Shown: piece after piece, positions 1 through 8,887 of the stretch | How positions within the stretch are numbered: position 1 is the first letter of the stretch | Layout of the letters: every line of letters starts with the position of its first letter | From: DASPKM01 sp036402175 | GTDB lineage: Bacteria; Bacteroidota; Bacteroidia; Chitinophagales; Chitinophagaceae | Direction of reading: 5' to 3' | DNA: 27,543 nucleotides | NCBI GenBank assembly: GCA_036402175.1 | Contig: DASWTK010000026.1 | Coordinates: 1-27,543, forward strand | Notes under the pieces: generated by a model | What the model saw: the letters and a program-made list of their open reading frames with translations, nothing else | Databases searched by the model: none | Told to the model about the DNA's origin: nothing | Program-made: the position numbers and the translations under genes

Positions 1-117
1 CAATAACGTGTAATATAAACGTAAGATAAGCGTAGGATAAATTTTACTTCCTTTACAATTAATCTCTGAACCTTCTATAAATCTTCTAAATGACGAAAAG
101 TAACTCCACGAAAATTT

Positions 118-340
118 AAACGTTTCCCCGCCTCTGGAAAACCCAAAACCCGAAACCCGAAACCCGAAACTCCCAAAACGTCTCTTCGCACTTGGAAAAC
201 CCAAAACCCAAAACCCAAAACCGGAAACCCAAAACTCAAAACTCAAAACCCCAAACCCCATTAACGTTTCTTCAATCCTGGAAAACCCAAAACCGGAAAC
301 TCAAAACCGGAAACCCAAAACCCAAACCCCAAACCCCTAA
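118..340. repeat. Telomere-like heptad array in three higher-order units
   Basis: This low-complexity array consists mostly of AAACCCG, AAACCCA and AAACCGG-type heptads with a strong C/A bias on the plus strand. It has a higher-order structure. Three units each open with an AACGTyTC-type block, then a short unique stretch, then TGGAAAACCCAAAACC followed by a variable run of heptads. Units start near 118, 175 and 261. The array ends about 10 bp before the ATG of the dehydrogenase gene, so it occupies that gene's leader. Bases 1-117 upstream are AT-rich, with an 11-bp imperfect direct repeat (CGTAAGATAAG / CGTAGGATAAA) near 20-42 and no recognisable gene. The array's function is unknown. Confidence 0.85.
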
Positions 341-350
341 ATTTGCGCCC

Positions 351-1427
351 ATGGAACCTCGTTTCGACTATGGAAAACTGTTCGATTTTGCCTGCAGGAT
401 ATTTGAGCTCATGGGTTGTTCTGCCGCAGATGCCGCAATGGCTGCCAAGGTTTTGCTCATGGCTGACCTCCGTGGCGTTGATTCGCACGGAGTAGCAAGG
501 CTAAGCGGATACGTGAGGCTCTGGGAAGCTGGCCGTGTCAATTCATCACCGGATATTAAAATCATTCATCAAACGCCTTCAACCGCGGTTGTTGACGGCG
601 ATGGCGGACTGGGACTGGTTGTTGCCCCGAAAGCAATGCAGATCGCGATAGAGAAAGCAGAAAAGGTTGGTACAGGCTGGGTAAGTGTTCAGAACTCCAA
701 TCATTTCGGAATAGCTGCGGCGCATTCAATGATGGCGCTGCAGTACGATATGATCGGCATCTCGCTCACCAATGCAAGTCCGTTGGTGGCCCCTACATTT
801 TCAACAGAAAGATTGTTAGGAACGAATCCGATCTGCGTGGCAATTCCCGCAGGAAAGGAACCCCCATTTGTAGCCGACCTCGCAACTACTACGGCTGCGA
901 ATGGCAAACTCGAAATGCTCCAGCGAAAAAATCAGAAAGCCCCTGAAGGATGGATACAGGACAAAGAGGGAAAGATCTCAACCAATCCTCATGAATTAAA
1001 AGCGGGAGGCGCATTGCTTCCATTGGGCGGCGACCGCGATCATGGAAGTCATAAAGGATACGCGTTAGGCGCGATTGTCGATATTTTTTCAGCCGTTCTC
1101 AGCGGCGCTAATTATGGACCCTGGGTTCCACCATTCGTGAGTTTTTTACCGGTTGGAGACGATCTTCCGGGTAAAGGGATCGGACATTTTTTTGGAGCGA
1201 TGCGCGTTGACGCCTTCCGGGATGCAAATGAATTCAAAAAGCACATGGATCAATGGATCCACCGTTTCAGGACCGCAATTCCGGTTCAGGGACAGGATAA
1301 AGTGCTGATCCCCGGCGACCCCGAACGGGAAATCGAGATCGAAAGAATGCAGCATGGCATCCCGTTGCTGGAGCCTGTAAGAGAAGATCTTTTGTACCTG
1401 TCTGAACGGTTTGAGGTGAAGTTTTAA
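351..1427 (+). CDS. Ldh2-family NAD(P)-dependent 2-hydroxyacid dehydrogenase (malate/L-lactate/ureidoglycolate type)
   Basis: This 358-residue protein belongs to the Ldh_2 family, which oxidises small 2-hydroxyacids such as malate, L-lactate, ureidoglycolate or sulfolactate with NAD(P). Visible family marks are RGVDSHGVAR at residues 41-50, NSNHFG at 115-120 with H118 as the probable catalytic histidine, GTNPICVAIP at 157-166, and HKGYALG at 234-240. The length is typical for the family. The frame is open upstream to a TTG at 192, but that extension would be 53 residues of translated heptad repeat, and the ATG at 351 gives the canonical N-terminus. cphA follows after 56 bp on the same strand, so co-transcription is possible. 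The substrate cannot be told from sequence; no cyanophycin-pathway role is established for it. Confidence 0.88.
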   Translation: MEPRFDYGKLFDFACRIFELMGCSAADAAMAAKVLLMADLRGVDSHGVARLSGYVRLWEAGRVNSSPDIKIIHQTPSTAVVDGDGGLGLVVAPKAMQIAIEKAEKVGTGWVSVQNSNHFGIAAAHSMMALQYDMIGISLTNASPLVAPTFSTERLLGTNPICVAIPAGKEPPFVADLATTTAANGKLEMLQRKNQKAPEGWIQDKEGKISTNPHELKAGGALLPLGGDRDHGSHKGYALGAIVDIFSAVLSGANYGPWVPPFVSFLPVGDDLPGKGIGHFFGAMRVDAFRDANEFKKHMDQWIHRFRTAIPVQGQDKVLIPGDPEREIEIERMQHGIPLLEPVREDLLYLSERFEVKF

Positions 1428-1483
1428 AACTTTTCATAAATTGTTTTCCCGCTTGCGCTTATAATCATTCTCAAAAACTGTTT

Positions 1484-4135
1484 ATGAAAATTGTTGACAT
1501 CAAAGTGCTGAAAGGTCCGAACTATTGGAGTGTGCGCCGTCCCAACCTGATCCAGATGCAGCTTGACCTGGAGGAAATGGAAGAACGTCCGACCAATTCA
1601 ATCGATGGATTCCTCGACCGGCTGAAGCAATTATTTCCCTCCATGTACGAGCATCGCTGCAGCGTGGGAGAGCCTGGTGGATTTTTCCAGCGCGTGGAGG
1701 AGGGAACATGGATGGGTCATGTTATTGAGCACATCGCGCTGGAATTGCAGACACTTGCCGGAATGGATTGCGGATTTGGAAGGACAAGGGGCACGGGCAT
1801 AAAAGGGGAGTACTTCGTGGTTTTTAATTATATGGAAGATGAAGCTGGTGTCTATGCCGCAAAAGCATCGGTTCGTATTGCGCAGGCGCTGGCCGACGGA
1901 GCTTCTTATGACCTTGAAGATGATATCCAGCAGTTGCGTGAAATAAGAGAAAATACAAGGCTGGGTCCTTCCACCGGATGTATTGTTGAAGAAGCACAGA
2001 AGAGAGGCATTCCTTTTATAAGGCTGAACAAGCATTCGCTTGTGCAATTAGGCTATGGCGTGCACCAGAAAAGGATCCGCGCAACCATCGCCAGCACCAC
2101 TTCCAATATAGCGGTTGATATAGCCTGCGATAAAGAAGAAACAAAATTATTACTGGGAAATTCAGAAATTCCGGTTCCAAAGGGAACCATTATCCGCACC
2201 GAAGAAGGCCTGAAGGAAGCCATTGATAAATTCGGTTACCCGTTGGTGTTAAAACCGATCGATGGAAATCATGGAAAAGGAGCAACTACCAACATCACCA
2301 ACTGGGAGCAGGCTGTCAAGGCTTTGGAAGGCGCGCAGAAGTATGGCAGAAGCGTAATAGCCGAAAGGTTTATACAGGGCGTTGATTTTCGCGTGCTTGT
2401 CATCAATTACAAATTCATCTGCGCCGCGTTGCGCACTCCCGCTGCTGTTACAGGCGACGGCGCTCACAACATTCAATGGCTGATTGACGAAACCAATAAA
2501 GATCCGAGGCGTGGCTTCGGGCATGAAAAGGTATTGACGCAAATCACGGTGGACGATTTCACCTGGAAGATGCTGAACGATAAAGGTTATACGCTGGAAA
2601 CCATTCCTGCGAAAGGCGAACAGGTATTATTGAAACCAACCGCCAATCTCAGCACAGGCGGTACGTCTTCCGATGTAACCGACGAAGTTCATCCCGCCAA
2701 TATCTTTATGTGCGAGCGCATCGCAAAGATCATCGGGCTGGATATCTGCGGTATTGACATCATGGCGCCTGACCTTCGTGCACCTATAACCGAAAATGGC
2801 GGCGCAGTGCTGGAAGTAAATGCTGCTCCGGGTTTCAGAATGCACATCGATCCGGCTGAAGGGCTTGGCCGTAACGTTGCCGAACCGGTGATAGATATGC
2901 TTTTCCCCAAAGGAAGCTCTGGCGTAATTCCCATCATCGCAATTACAGGCACAAATGGAAAAACAACCACAGGCAGGCTCACCGCGCATATTGCGAAAAC
3001 TGCCGGAAGAAAGGTTGGTTATACAACCAGCGATGGCGTTTACATACAAAATCAGATGATGATGAAGGGCGATTGTACCGGCCCTGTCAGTTCACAATTT
3101 GTTCTAAGAGATCCCACTGTAGATTTTGCGGTGCTCGAATGCGCACGTGGCGGAATTTTAAGGTCAGGACTCGGATTCAGGCAATGCGATGTGGCCATTG
3201 TAACCAATGTTGCCGAAGACCACATTGGGCTTGGAGGCATCAATGATATAGAGCAGATGGCAAGGGTAAAAGCTGTAGTGCCCGAAACGGTAAGGCCCGG
3301 TGGTTATGCCATCCTGAACGCTGATGACGACCTTGTATATAAAATGAGAGAGGGACTTGATTGCAACGTTGCATTGTTCAGCATGGATGAAAATAGTCCG
3401 CGCATTCGCCGGCATTGCGCCAACGGAGGACTTGCTACCGTTTTTGAGAATGGATACGTGAGCATATTAAAAGGTACATGGAAGATCAGGGTACTGTCGG
3501 TCAAGGATATTCCACTCACCTACGAAGGCAAGGCGGTACATAATATTTCCAACTGTCTGCCTGCGGTAATGGCAACTTACCTGTTCAGGGATATTCCGAT
3601 TGAAGATATAAGAACAGCATTGCAGACATTCATTCCATCATCAGCTCAGACTCCGGGAAGATTGAATTTCTTTTATTTCAAAAATTTTACATTCCTGGCA
3701 GATTTTGCTCACAACCCGCATGGGTTAAAACTGCTGGGCGATTTCATAAGCAAGCTCGATTATCCGCACAAAACAGGAATCATAAGCGGTACCGGCGACA
3801 GAAGGGATGAGGACATTCGCGAACTTGGTGAAATATCAGCAAGGTATTTTGATGAGATCATTATCCGGTGCGATAAAAATCTTCGGGGCCGTACAGCTGA
3901 CGAGATCATAGGATTGCTGCGTGAGGGATTGGAAAAGGTGAACCCTTCTATTCCCGTAACAGTAATTCCGAATGAGGACGAAGCCATCGAATTTGCTTAT
4001 GCCAATACAAGACCCGGCACGCTGGTCACCATCATGTGCGATGTGGTAGCCAGGGCATTAGACAAAATAAAAGAGCTGAAAGAAAGGGAAGAAAAGGAAA
4101 TTGCCGGTGGTCGGCTGGCGCCTCAGGGAATATAG
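1484..4135 (+). CDS. cphA: Cyanophycin synthetase (CphA1 type)
   Basis: This 883-residue enzyme makes cyanophycin, the Arg-Asp nitrogen storage polymer, by alternately adding Asp to the backbone and Arg to the side chain using ATP. Three parts are visible. The N-terminal domain (about 1-160) contains H79-x-x-E82-H83. The ATP-grasp domain (about 215-475) includes NHGKGATT and the metal/ATP site E444-V-N446. The Mur-ligase-like half carries the P-loop GTNGKTTT at 489-496, then NVAEDH and DFAHNPHG, with a C-terminal domain to the end. Length and domain order match CphA1. No cyanophycinase or isoaspartyl dipeptidase gene lies within the window. It probably sits in a short operon with the dehydrogenase gene upstream. 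The function is confidently assigned by family; in vivo polymer production is inference. Confidence 0.95.
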   Translation: MKIVDIKVLKGPNYWSVRRPNLIQMQLDLEEMEERPTNSIDGFLDRLKQLFPSMYEHRCSVGEPGGFFQRVEEGTWMGHVIEHIALELQTLAGMDCGFGRTRGTGIKGEYFVVFNYMEDEAGVYAAKASVRIAQALADGASYDLEDDIQQLREIRENTRLGPSTGCIVEEAQKRGIPFIRLNKHSLVQLGYGVHQKRIRATIASTTSNIAVDIACDKEETKLLLGNSEIPVPKGTIIRTEEGLKEAIDKFGYPLVLKPIDGNHGKGATTNITNWEQAVKALEGAQKYGRSVIAERFIQGVDFRVLVINYKFICAALRTPAAVTGDGAHNIQWLIDETNKDPRRGFGHEKVLTQITVDDFTWKMLNDKGYTLETIPAKGEQVLLKPTANLSTGGTSSDVTDEVHPANIFMCERIAKIIGLDICGIDIMAPDLRAPITENGGAVLEVNAAPGFRMHIDPAEGLGRNVAEPVIDMLFPKGSSGVIPIIAITGTNGKTTTGRLTAHIAKTAGRKVGYTTSDGVYIQNQMMMKGDCTGPVSSQFVLRDPTVDFAVLECARGGILRSGLGFRQCDVAIVTNVAEDHIGLGGINDIEQMARVKAVVPETVRPGGYAILNADDDLVYKMREGLDCNVALFSMDENSPRIRRHCANGGLATVFENGYVSILKGTWKIRVLSVKDIPLTYEGKAVHNISNCLPAVMATYLFRDIPIEDIRTALQTFIPSSAQTPGRLNFFYFKNFTFLADFAHNPHGLKLLGDFISKLDYPHKTGIISGTGDRRDEDIRELGEISARYFDEIIIRCDKNLRGRTADEIIGLLREGLEKVNPSIPVTVIPNEDEAIEFAYANTRPGTLVTIMCDVVARALDKIKELKEREEKEIAGGRLAPQGI

Positions 4136-4242
4136 ATTCCAGCCCATTTCAGCTTGAATCTTATGATTTTATAATTTGGAACTTTTGGACTGCTGCCTTA
4201 TTTTTGCACTCCCTTTGGCGAAAGCCTCAGGGACTGGCGGAT

Positions 4243-4316
4243 TGGCCTATAGTATAATGGTAGTACGACAGATTTTGGTTCTGTTTGTCTTGGTTCGAAT
4301 CCAGGTAGGCCAACCA
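4243..4316 (+). tRNA. tRNA-Gln (anticodon TTG)
   Basis: The sequence folds as a complete cloverleaf. The acceptor arm TGGCCTA (4243-4249) pairs perfectly with TAGGCCA (4306-4312), followed by discriminator A4313 and an encoded CCA at 4314-4316. The anticodon stem ACAGA/TCTGT encloses the loop TTTTGGT, placing TTG at 4275-4277. The T-arm contains GGTTCGAATCC. The first pair is U1-A72, which is typical of bacterial tRNA-Gln. It lies between cphA and a convergent membrane-protein gene and is followed directly by a terminator. Confidence 0.97.
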
Positions 4317-4317
4317 G

Positions 4318-4356
4318 AAAGGACAACTCGGCTTTATTGCTGATTTGTCCTTTTTC
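4318..4356 (+). terminator. Rho-independent terminator after tRNA-Gln
   Basis: The perfect 9-bp arms AAAGGACAA (4318-4326) and TTGTCCTTT (4345-4353) enclose an 18-nt loop, and the T-run continues to about 4355. It begins 2 nt after the tRNA CCA. The minus-strand gene that ends at 4404 converges on it, so it may stop transcription from both sides. A close relative of this hairpin occurs at 9184-9223. Confidence 0.85.
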
Positions 4357-4403
4357 ATTTTACTGAATCCACTCCCAGTTTTCCCCTATTTTGATCCACT
4401 TTT

Positions 4404-5195
4404 TCAAAACATTTTTGCTATCTCATTTGCTATTGAGTGCCAGAAAGGAGTGTCTCTGATACTCCAGATGATTCTATTCAACACCATGAAGCCCAGCACC
4501 AGGGCAAAGGGGCTGATACGTTTTGTCCGCCATGAATCTATAACTGTAATTATTCCTGCAACAATCACAATAATGTTTTTGGACATGTCAATACTATCTT
4601 CACGGCTGAAATCGAAGTAGGCTCTCAACGTCCTGGATAAAGCCGGGCTAATCAATATAAAAGCTGTGCTACACATAAAGCGGCTATGCAATGCCGTTTT
4701 ATGTGTAGTAAAAATGGCGAGCAAATACAGTATAGCAAAGAATATAATCAAGGGCACATCCAGCGCCACTCTTCTTGCTACAACTGCCATACCCTGTGCT
4801 AATTCACGATGAAGGCTGGAATGGGTAACTAAATACATTGAGAACATTACCAATGGAGCTAGTACATAACTCAAGCGACCTACCAATCGGTGAAGTTTTA
4901 TTTTCCCTTTCAAAATAAGAAAAGGTTGCAACAATAGCATAAGCAGCCACCCTATCATCATCATGCCATGAAAGTGTATGACCCAGGTAAAATGAAACTT
5001 CCGGCCGGAGGGTGTAGTATAGTCAGCAAAACCGGGGAAGTGACGGATGTAAGTTTTATAAAATCCGATATGCGCCAACACTAATAAAAGAAGAATGCCA
5101 ATGATGATGCGGACAATGGCTCCCCGGGAAATGAGCTGCCCGGTTTGTAATGAAACATTCTTAATTGTTTCGGTTTTTGCTTCTTTGGATTGCAT
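4404..5195 (-). CDS. Multi-pass membrane protein, DUF2306-like
   Basis: This 263-residue integral inner-membrane protein has about seven hydrophobic helices (roughly residues 27-47, 69-92, 105-125, 147-166, 172-190, 205-225 and 230-246). It carries a histidine-containing HFHGMMMIGW segment and a KLHRLVGRLSY segment, which resemble DUF2306-type proteins of Bacteroidota. That family has no established biochemical function; the conserved histidines in and near helices make heme or metal binding conceivable, but this is speculation. It starts 49 bp after the cupin gene on the same strand and is probably co-transcribed with it. Base composition is AT-richer than in cphA. Confidence 0.7.
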   Translation of the reverse strand: MQSKEAKTETIKNVSLQTGQLISRGAIVRIIIGILLLLVLAHIGFYKTYIRHFPGFADYTTPSGRKFHFTWVIHFHGMMMIGWLLMLLLQPFLILKGKIKLHRLVGRLSYVLAPLVMFSMYLVTHSSLHRELAQGMAVVARRVALDVPLIIFFAILYLLAIFTTHKTALHSRFMCSTAFILISPALSRTLRAYFDFSREDSIDMSKNIIVIVAGIITVIDSWRTKRISPFALVLGFMVLNRIIWSIRDTPFWHSIANEIAKMF

Positions 5196-5244
5196 AGTTA
5201 TTGCCAGTATTTTTTGATGTTATTATTCTTAAAACCGGCCGGAT

Positions 5245-5820
5245 TCACTGCTTCAAATACGTTAAGGGTGGGCCAACTTTTTCAAAACCGTGTTCTTTTC
5301 TAAGATTGTCTCTTTCTTCTTCAGACATATTCTTAGCTACCCCTTCATTGAGCTTTCTAAAATATTCTTCCATTTTACCGGCAGGTTGATGGCATATCAT
5401 CACTTTTGCTTCCCCCTGTCCAATCTTCGCAAAAGTATGGGGCACTTTTCGCGGGCCGAAAACAAGATCACCAGCCTTGGCATTATATAGCATATCGCCT
5501 ACTTTGATAAGAAATTCTCCCTGCAAAACATACCAAAACTCATCCGTGTCGTAATGAGTATGAAGTATCGGTCCACCTTCTTTTAAGCGGGTTGATTCAA
5601 AAACATACATATCTCCGTCAGTGTCTTTGGTTGATACTTTAGTGTAAAAAGCATCCCCTTCAAAAGGACTGATGCTTTTATCAAACCGGTCTTTCCCAGC
5701 ATCAACCTTGAAGCCTTTATCATCTCGGGTTCCTTTTCTGACCCTTGCATAAATAGTAAAAGGAACTGCAAGAAAAGACCCAAAGGCAAGGCCAAGTTTT
5801 AAAAAAGAATTACGTTTCAT
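5245..5820 (-). CDS. Secreted or membrane-anchored cupin-domain protein
   Basis: This 191-residue single-cupin protein has an N-terminal hydrophobic segment (about residues 6-22) that looks like a signal peptide or anchor. Cupin motif 1 is visible as GGPILHTHYDTDEFWYVLQG, with the expected two His and one Glu metal ligands. Motif 2 is GDLVFGPRKVPHTF, with the final His ligand. The C-terminal tail is charged (EEERDNLRKEHGF). The frame is open upstream to a TTG at 5934, but the ATG at 5820 begins directly with a basic-then-hydrophobic N-terminus and is preferred. Cupins of this kind include small oxygenases, isomerases and sugar-binding proteins; the substrate is not predictable here. It lies between a LytTR regulator and a membrane-protein gene on the same strand. 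Confidence 0.82.
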   Translation of the reverse strand: MKRNSFLKLGLAFGSFLAVPFTIYARVRKGTRDDKGFKVDAGKDRFDKSISPFEGDAFYTKVSTKDTDGDMYVFESTRLKEGGPILHTHYDTDEFWYVLQGEFLIKVGDMLYNAKAGDLVFGPRKVPHTFAKIGQGEAKVMICHQPAGKMEEYFRKLNEGVAKNMSEEERDNLRKEHGFEKVGPPLTYLKQ

Positions 5821-6031
5821 GATTTTAGATTTTCTTGTTGTTGATTGCTCCGGCACAGCAACAGCGGCATGAACAACACCACTATCAGTGCTCACATTAA
5901 TCCAATAAAGAGAAACAGTTGGGGATAATGGCAAATTATAGCTGATAATACACTGTAGAAAGGAGCAATGAGAAAGTGGGAGTGTTTATTGAGTAAGTGA
6001 GGCTTAAAGTGTTTGTCCCGGCAATTCTCTT

Positions 6032-6772
6032 CTAATACCCAATTGCTTGTAAAAAATCTGATTTTTTTCTTTTAGAGACATCAAGAACATTTCCATTTCG
6101 CATTACAACCTGGCCGCCTTCTCCACGGATGTATTTGTCAACATAAAATTTATTTACAATAGTTGAGTGATGAATGCGGATAAAAATATCAGAAGGCAGC
6201 AACTCTTCAAAATCTTTTAAAGTACGACTCACCAGAAACTTTTGGTCGTTGGAAAGATAGATGTTTGAATAATTATCACTGGCTTCAAGATAAATGATGT
6301 TTTCAATATTGATGAATTGAAGTCCATCACTTGTTGGTATTGTCAGTAATTTTATCTGCTTCTTCTGCAAATGCCCGATCAGTAGATCTAATTGTGAGGA
6401 TGAAGGAGGTTGTTTTCTCTTTTCTTCTGCCCTTGCAACTGCTCTTTTTAATTCTCCTATTTCAACCGGCTTTACAAGGTAGTCCAGTGCACAACTTCGA
6501 ATTGCTTTTATAGCATAATGATTGTAAGCTGTAACAAAGATGAGTTCAAAAGTTTTGTGGGTCAGTTGCTGCAACATTAAAAACCCATTCATTTGAGGCA
6601 TTTCAATGTCAAGAAAAACAAGATCCGGTTTTAATTCATCAATACTACGAATCCCGTCTTCCGGGTTATCACAGCGGTCAACGATTTGAACCTCTTTGCA
6701 GTGATTGGAAATTTTTTCGCTTAACGAGCTAAGATTGCTTTGGTCATCATCAATTAACACAGCTTTCAGCAT
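6032..6772 (-). CDS. LytTR-family response regulator
   Basis: This 246-residue DNA-binding response regulator has two domains. The receiver domain (about 1-120) has acidic residues D8-D10, the phospho-acceptor D55 in LVFLDIEMP, and the switch Lys in LVKP. The C-terminal LytTR domain (about 140-245) contains IIYLEASDNYSNIYL and FIRIHHSTIVNKFYV, both typical of the family. It starts 9 bp after its partner sensor kinase gene, so the two form a transcriptional unit. LytTR proteins bind direct-repeat promoter sites; the 211-bp gap to the downstream cupin gene is a natural place for such a site, but I could not identify one with confidence. Confidence 0.93.
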   Translation of the reverse strand: MLKAVLIDDDQSNLSSLSEKISNHCKEVQIVDRCDNPEDGIRSIDELKPDLVFLDIEMPQMNGFLMLQQLTHKTFELIFVTAYNHYAIKAIRSCALDYLVKPVEIGELKRAVARAEEKRKQPPSSSQLDLLIGHLQKKQIKLLTIPTSDGLQFINIENIIYLEASDNYSNIYLSNDQKFLVSRTLKDFEELLPSDIFIRIHHSTIVNKFYVDKYIRGEGGQVVMRNGNVLDVSKRKKSDFLQAIGY

Positions 6773-6781
6773 GGTATAAGT

Positions 6782-8887
6782 TTAAGATTTTGAGCCATTG
6801 ATTCTTATAACAGCTTTTGTTCCCGAAGAAACACCTTCTTTTTCGAGATCCAGGATCACAAGGTCATCGTCAATGCCATTTTGATTATGGAGGTGAATCC
6901 GCTCTCGGGTAATAGCAATACCATACGATTGATGTTCGGGCTTATTTCGTTCTTTAAATTCGGCAGCTTTTTCCATGCCAATACCATTGTCAATGATTGA
7001 GTAAACAATAAATTCATCGCATAGATTTATTTTCAACTGCAATTGCTTGTTATTTTCTTTTTTATTCAACAAACCATGATAGATCGCATTTTCAAGAAAC
7101 GGCTGTACGATAAGCGGAGGCACTTTAAAATCGCCATGCAATAAAACCGGCTCAACAGTTATCTCATAGGAAAATTTGTCATTACACCGGAACTTTTCCA
7201 TTTCGAGATAAAGCTGTATTGTTTCCAAATCCATTTGAAATGGCACAAGGTTATTTTTAGAGCTATCCAATACTGATCGTATCAATTTTGCAAAACGGGC
7301 AAGATAAGACGTTGCCATGTCTGGCTGTTTGGTTTGAATAAGGCTATCAATAGCGCTTAAACAGTTAAAGATAAAATGCGGGTTCATTTGTGCCCGCAAG
7401 GCCTGCATCTCTAGCTCCATTGCTTTTCGTTTTAAGCCTGACTGTTCATGTTTATTACGAAGCTGCTCATTTTTTCTTATTAGTATGGTATTTCTGACAA
7501 TCAGCAACGAGATCAATAGCAAGGCAATGCTGCCGGCAATAAGCAGGTTCTTTAATTGTGCCTGTTTCTGTAATTCTTTTTTGTTGAGTATTAACTGCTG
7601 ATCCGCCAGCTCTTTGTCTTTTTTTAGCAACCTGATCCTATTTTCAGCTTCTGAAGCTGCCAGGTAAAGAGCAGTTCTGCCGGCATATAGTGCAGTTTCC
7701 ATTGAATCTTTGATCAATAAGTACTGTTTCAAATAATGATAGGAACTGTCTGTTTTTTTCAGATGATCATAAACCGATGCAAGCAGTTCGTACCCATCTT
7801 TCTGAAACTGTTTATTGCCTGCTTGGTAGGCTGTTTGATTCAATTCCGTAGCATAACCAAGGGCGGTTTGATAATTTGATTTGCCGATATAAGCTTTCGC
7901 AACCACTAATAAATTAACCATCAGGGGAAAGACGTCATAGTTTTTTCGCAGCAGTGGAAGCCTGGGCAATACCTGGACTAATAGGGAGTCGTACTGTTTC
8001 CTTGCTAACTGCAAATCCATTGAAAAGCCATAAACATAAGCGCCGAATTTGTTTCTGACAGCGGGATCGGTTGTATATAAATTAATATCATCCCTGTATT
8101 TCTGCTGGTACCATGTCACGGAATCATATTGTTTCAATAGGAGGTGAGCATAAGCCATATCTTCTTTGTGTGGCCAAATAAAGACAAACGGGCATTTATA
8201 TAGAAGTGACTGGTGATAATAATATAATGCTTTGGATGGATCGCCCACCCGGTTATATGCTCTGCCAATAAAGGATAATGATATAGAGGTAAGTATCGTA
8301 TCATTATGCTGCTTTCCAATTTCAACTGCTTCAATCAAATTCTCGAAGGATCTCCAGTATTCGCCGCTTTTTGAATAACTGAAACCGGCAGCTTGTTTAG
8401 CCCAACCAAGCAAATATGGATCGTTTGCTTTTGTTGCGTATGCTAGTGCTTTTCCAGCCGCTTCAATGGCTGCATCATATTTACCTTCTATGGCTAATGC
8501 AAGGGTCAGGTTGTAATAGGCCATAGAAAAAACTTTAGAATTGGTTTCATTTTTTAGAAGCTCAATAGCTTTTCTCGTATCCCGTTCCATTACATCAGGG
8601 TGTCCTAAAAGTCGACCCTTCACACTGCCTTCAATGAGCAAAGCCTCCGCCATTCCACTGGAATAGTTAATTGCGGATGCCTTCTTCCGGGCAAGATTTG
8701 CATATTTAAGAGCGGAATCGGAATGGATCCAATAGTAAAAAAATTGCCAGCCTAATGCATTCATGCCATTTACTGCTTTCCTGTCATTAAGAGTGTTAAG
8801 GTTTTTTCGTATACTATCTATCTTATGAGTTTGCGTTTGCGCAGTACTGGCAATAAAGAAGAAAAAAATAAAAAGCCGGGAACGCAT
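6782..8887 (-). CDS. TPR-containing LytS-type sensor histidine kinase
   Basis: This 701-residue membrane sensor has, in order, a signal peptide (about 1-18), a periplasmic TPR-like helical repeat region (about 50-420), one transmembrane helix (about 445-464), a coiled linker, and a His_kinase domain. That domain has the motif QMNPHFIFNCL with phospho-accepting H504. The ATPase part shows NAIYHGLLNKKE and IIDNGIGM. This architecture is common in Bacteroidota and pairs with LytTR regulators, as here, where the regulator gene follows after 9 bp. The signal sensed is unknown. The start at 8887 directly precedes a good signal peptide. Confidence 0.93.
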   Translation of the reverse strand: MRSRLFIFFFFIASTAQTQTHKIDSIRKNLNTLNDRKAVNGMNALGWQFFYYWIHSDSALKYANLARKKASAINYSSGMAEALLIEGSVKGRLLGHPDVMERDTRKAIELLKNETNSKVFSMAYYNLTLALAIEGKYDAAIEAAGKALAYATKANDPYLLGWAKQAAGFSYSKSGEYWRSFENLIEAVEIGKQHNDTILTSISLSFIGRAYNRVGDPSKALYYYHQSLLYKCPFVFIWPHKEDMAYAHLLLKQYDSVTWYQQKYRDDINLYTTDPAVRNKFGAYVYGFSMDLQLARKQYDSLLVQVLPRLPLLRKNYDVFPLMVNLLVVAKAYIGKSNYQTALGYATELNQTAYQAGNKQFQKDGYELLASVYDHLKKTDSSYHYLKQYLLIKDSMETALYAGRTALYLAASEAENRIRLLKKDKELADQQLILNKKELQKQAQLKNLLIAGSIALLLISLLIVRNTILIRKNEQLRNKHEQSGLKRKAMELEMQALRAQMNPHFIFNCLSAIDSLIQTKQPDMATSYLARFAKLIRSVLDSSKNNLVPFQMDLETIQLYLEMEKFRCNDKFSYEITVEPVLLHGDFKVPPLIVQPFLENAIYHGLLNKKENNKQLQLKINLCDEFIVYSIIDNGIGMEKAAEFKERNKPEHQSYGIAITRERIHLHNQNGIDDDLVILDLEKEGVSSGTKAVIRINGSKS

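Noticed and set aside
118..340. CRISPR-like array
   Set aside because: The repeats are heptads with no fixed long repeat and no unique spacers of constant size, and no cas genes are present.
192..350. In-frame 53-codon N-terminal extension of the dehydrogenase
   Set aside because: It is a translation of the heptad repeat array from a TTG codon; the family N-terminus begins at the ATG at 351.
4345..4620. Plus-strand reading frame after tRNA-Gln
   Set aside because: It is antisense to the DUF2306-like membrane-protein gene and starts within a terminator; the hydrophobic appearance is inherited from the opposite strand.
5821..5934. Extension of the cupin protein by 38 residues
   Set aside because: It needs a TTG start and would place the signal-like segment internally; the ATG at 5820 is better.
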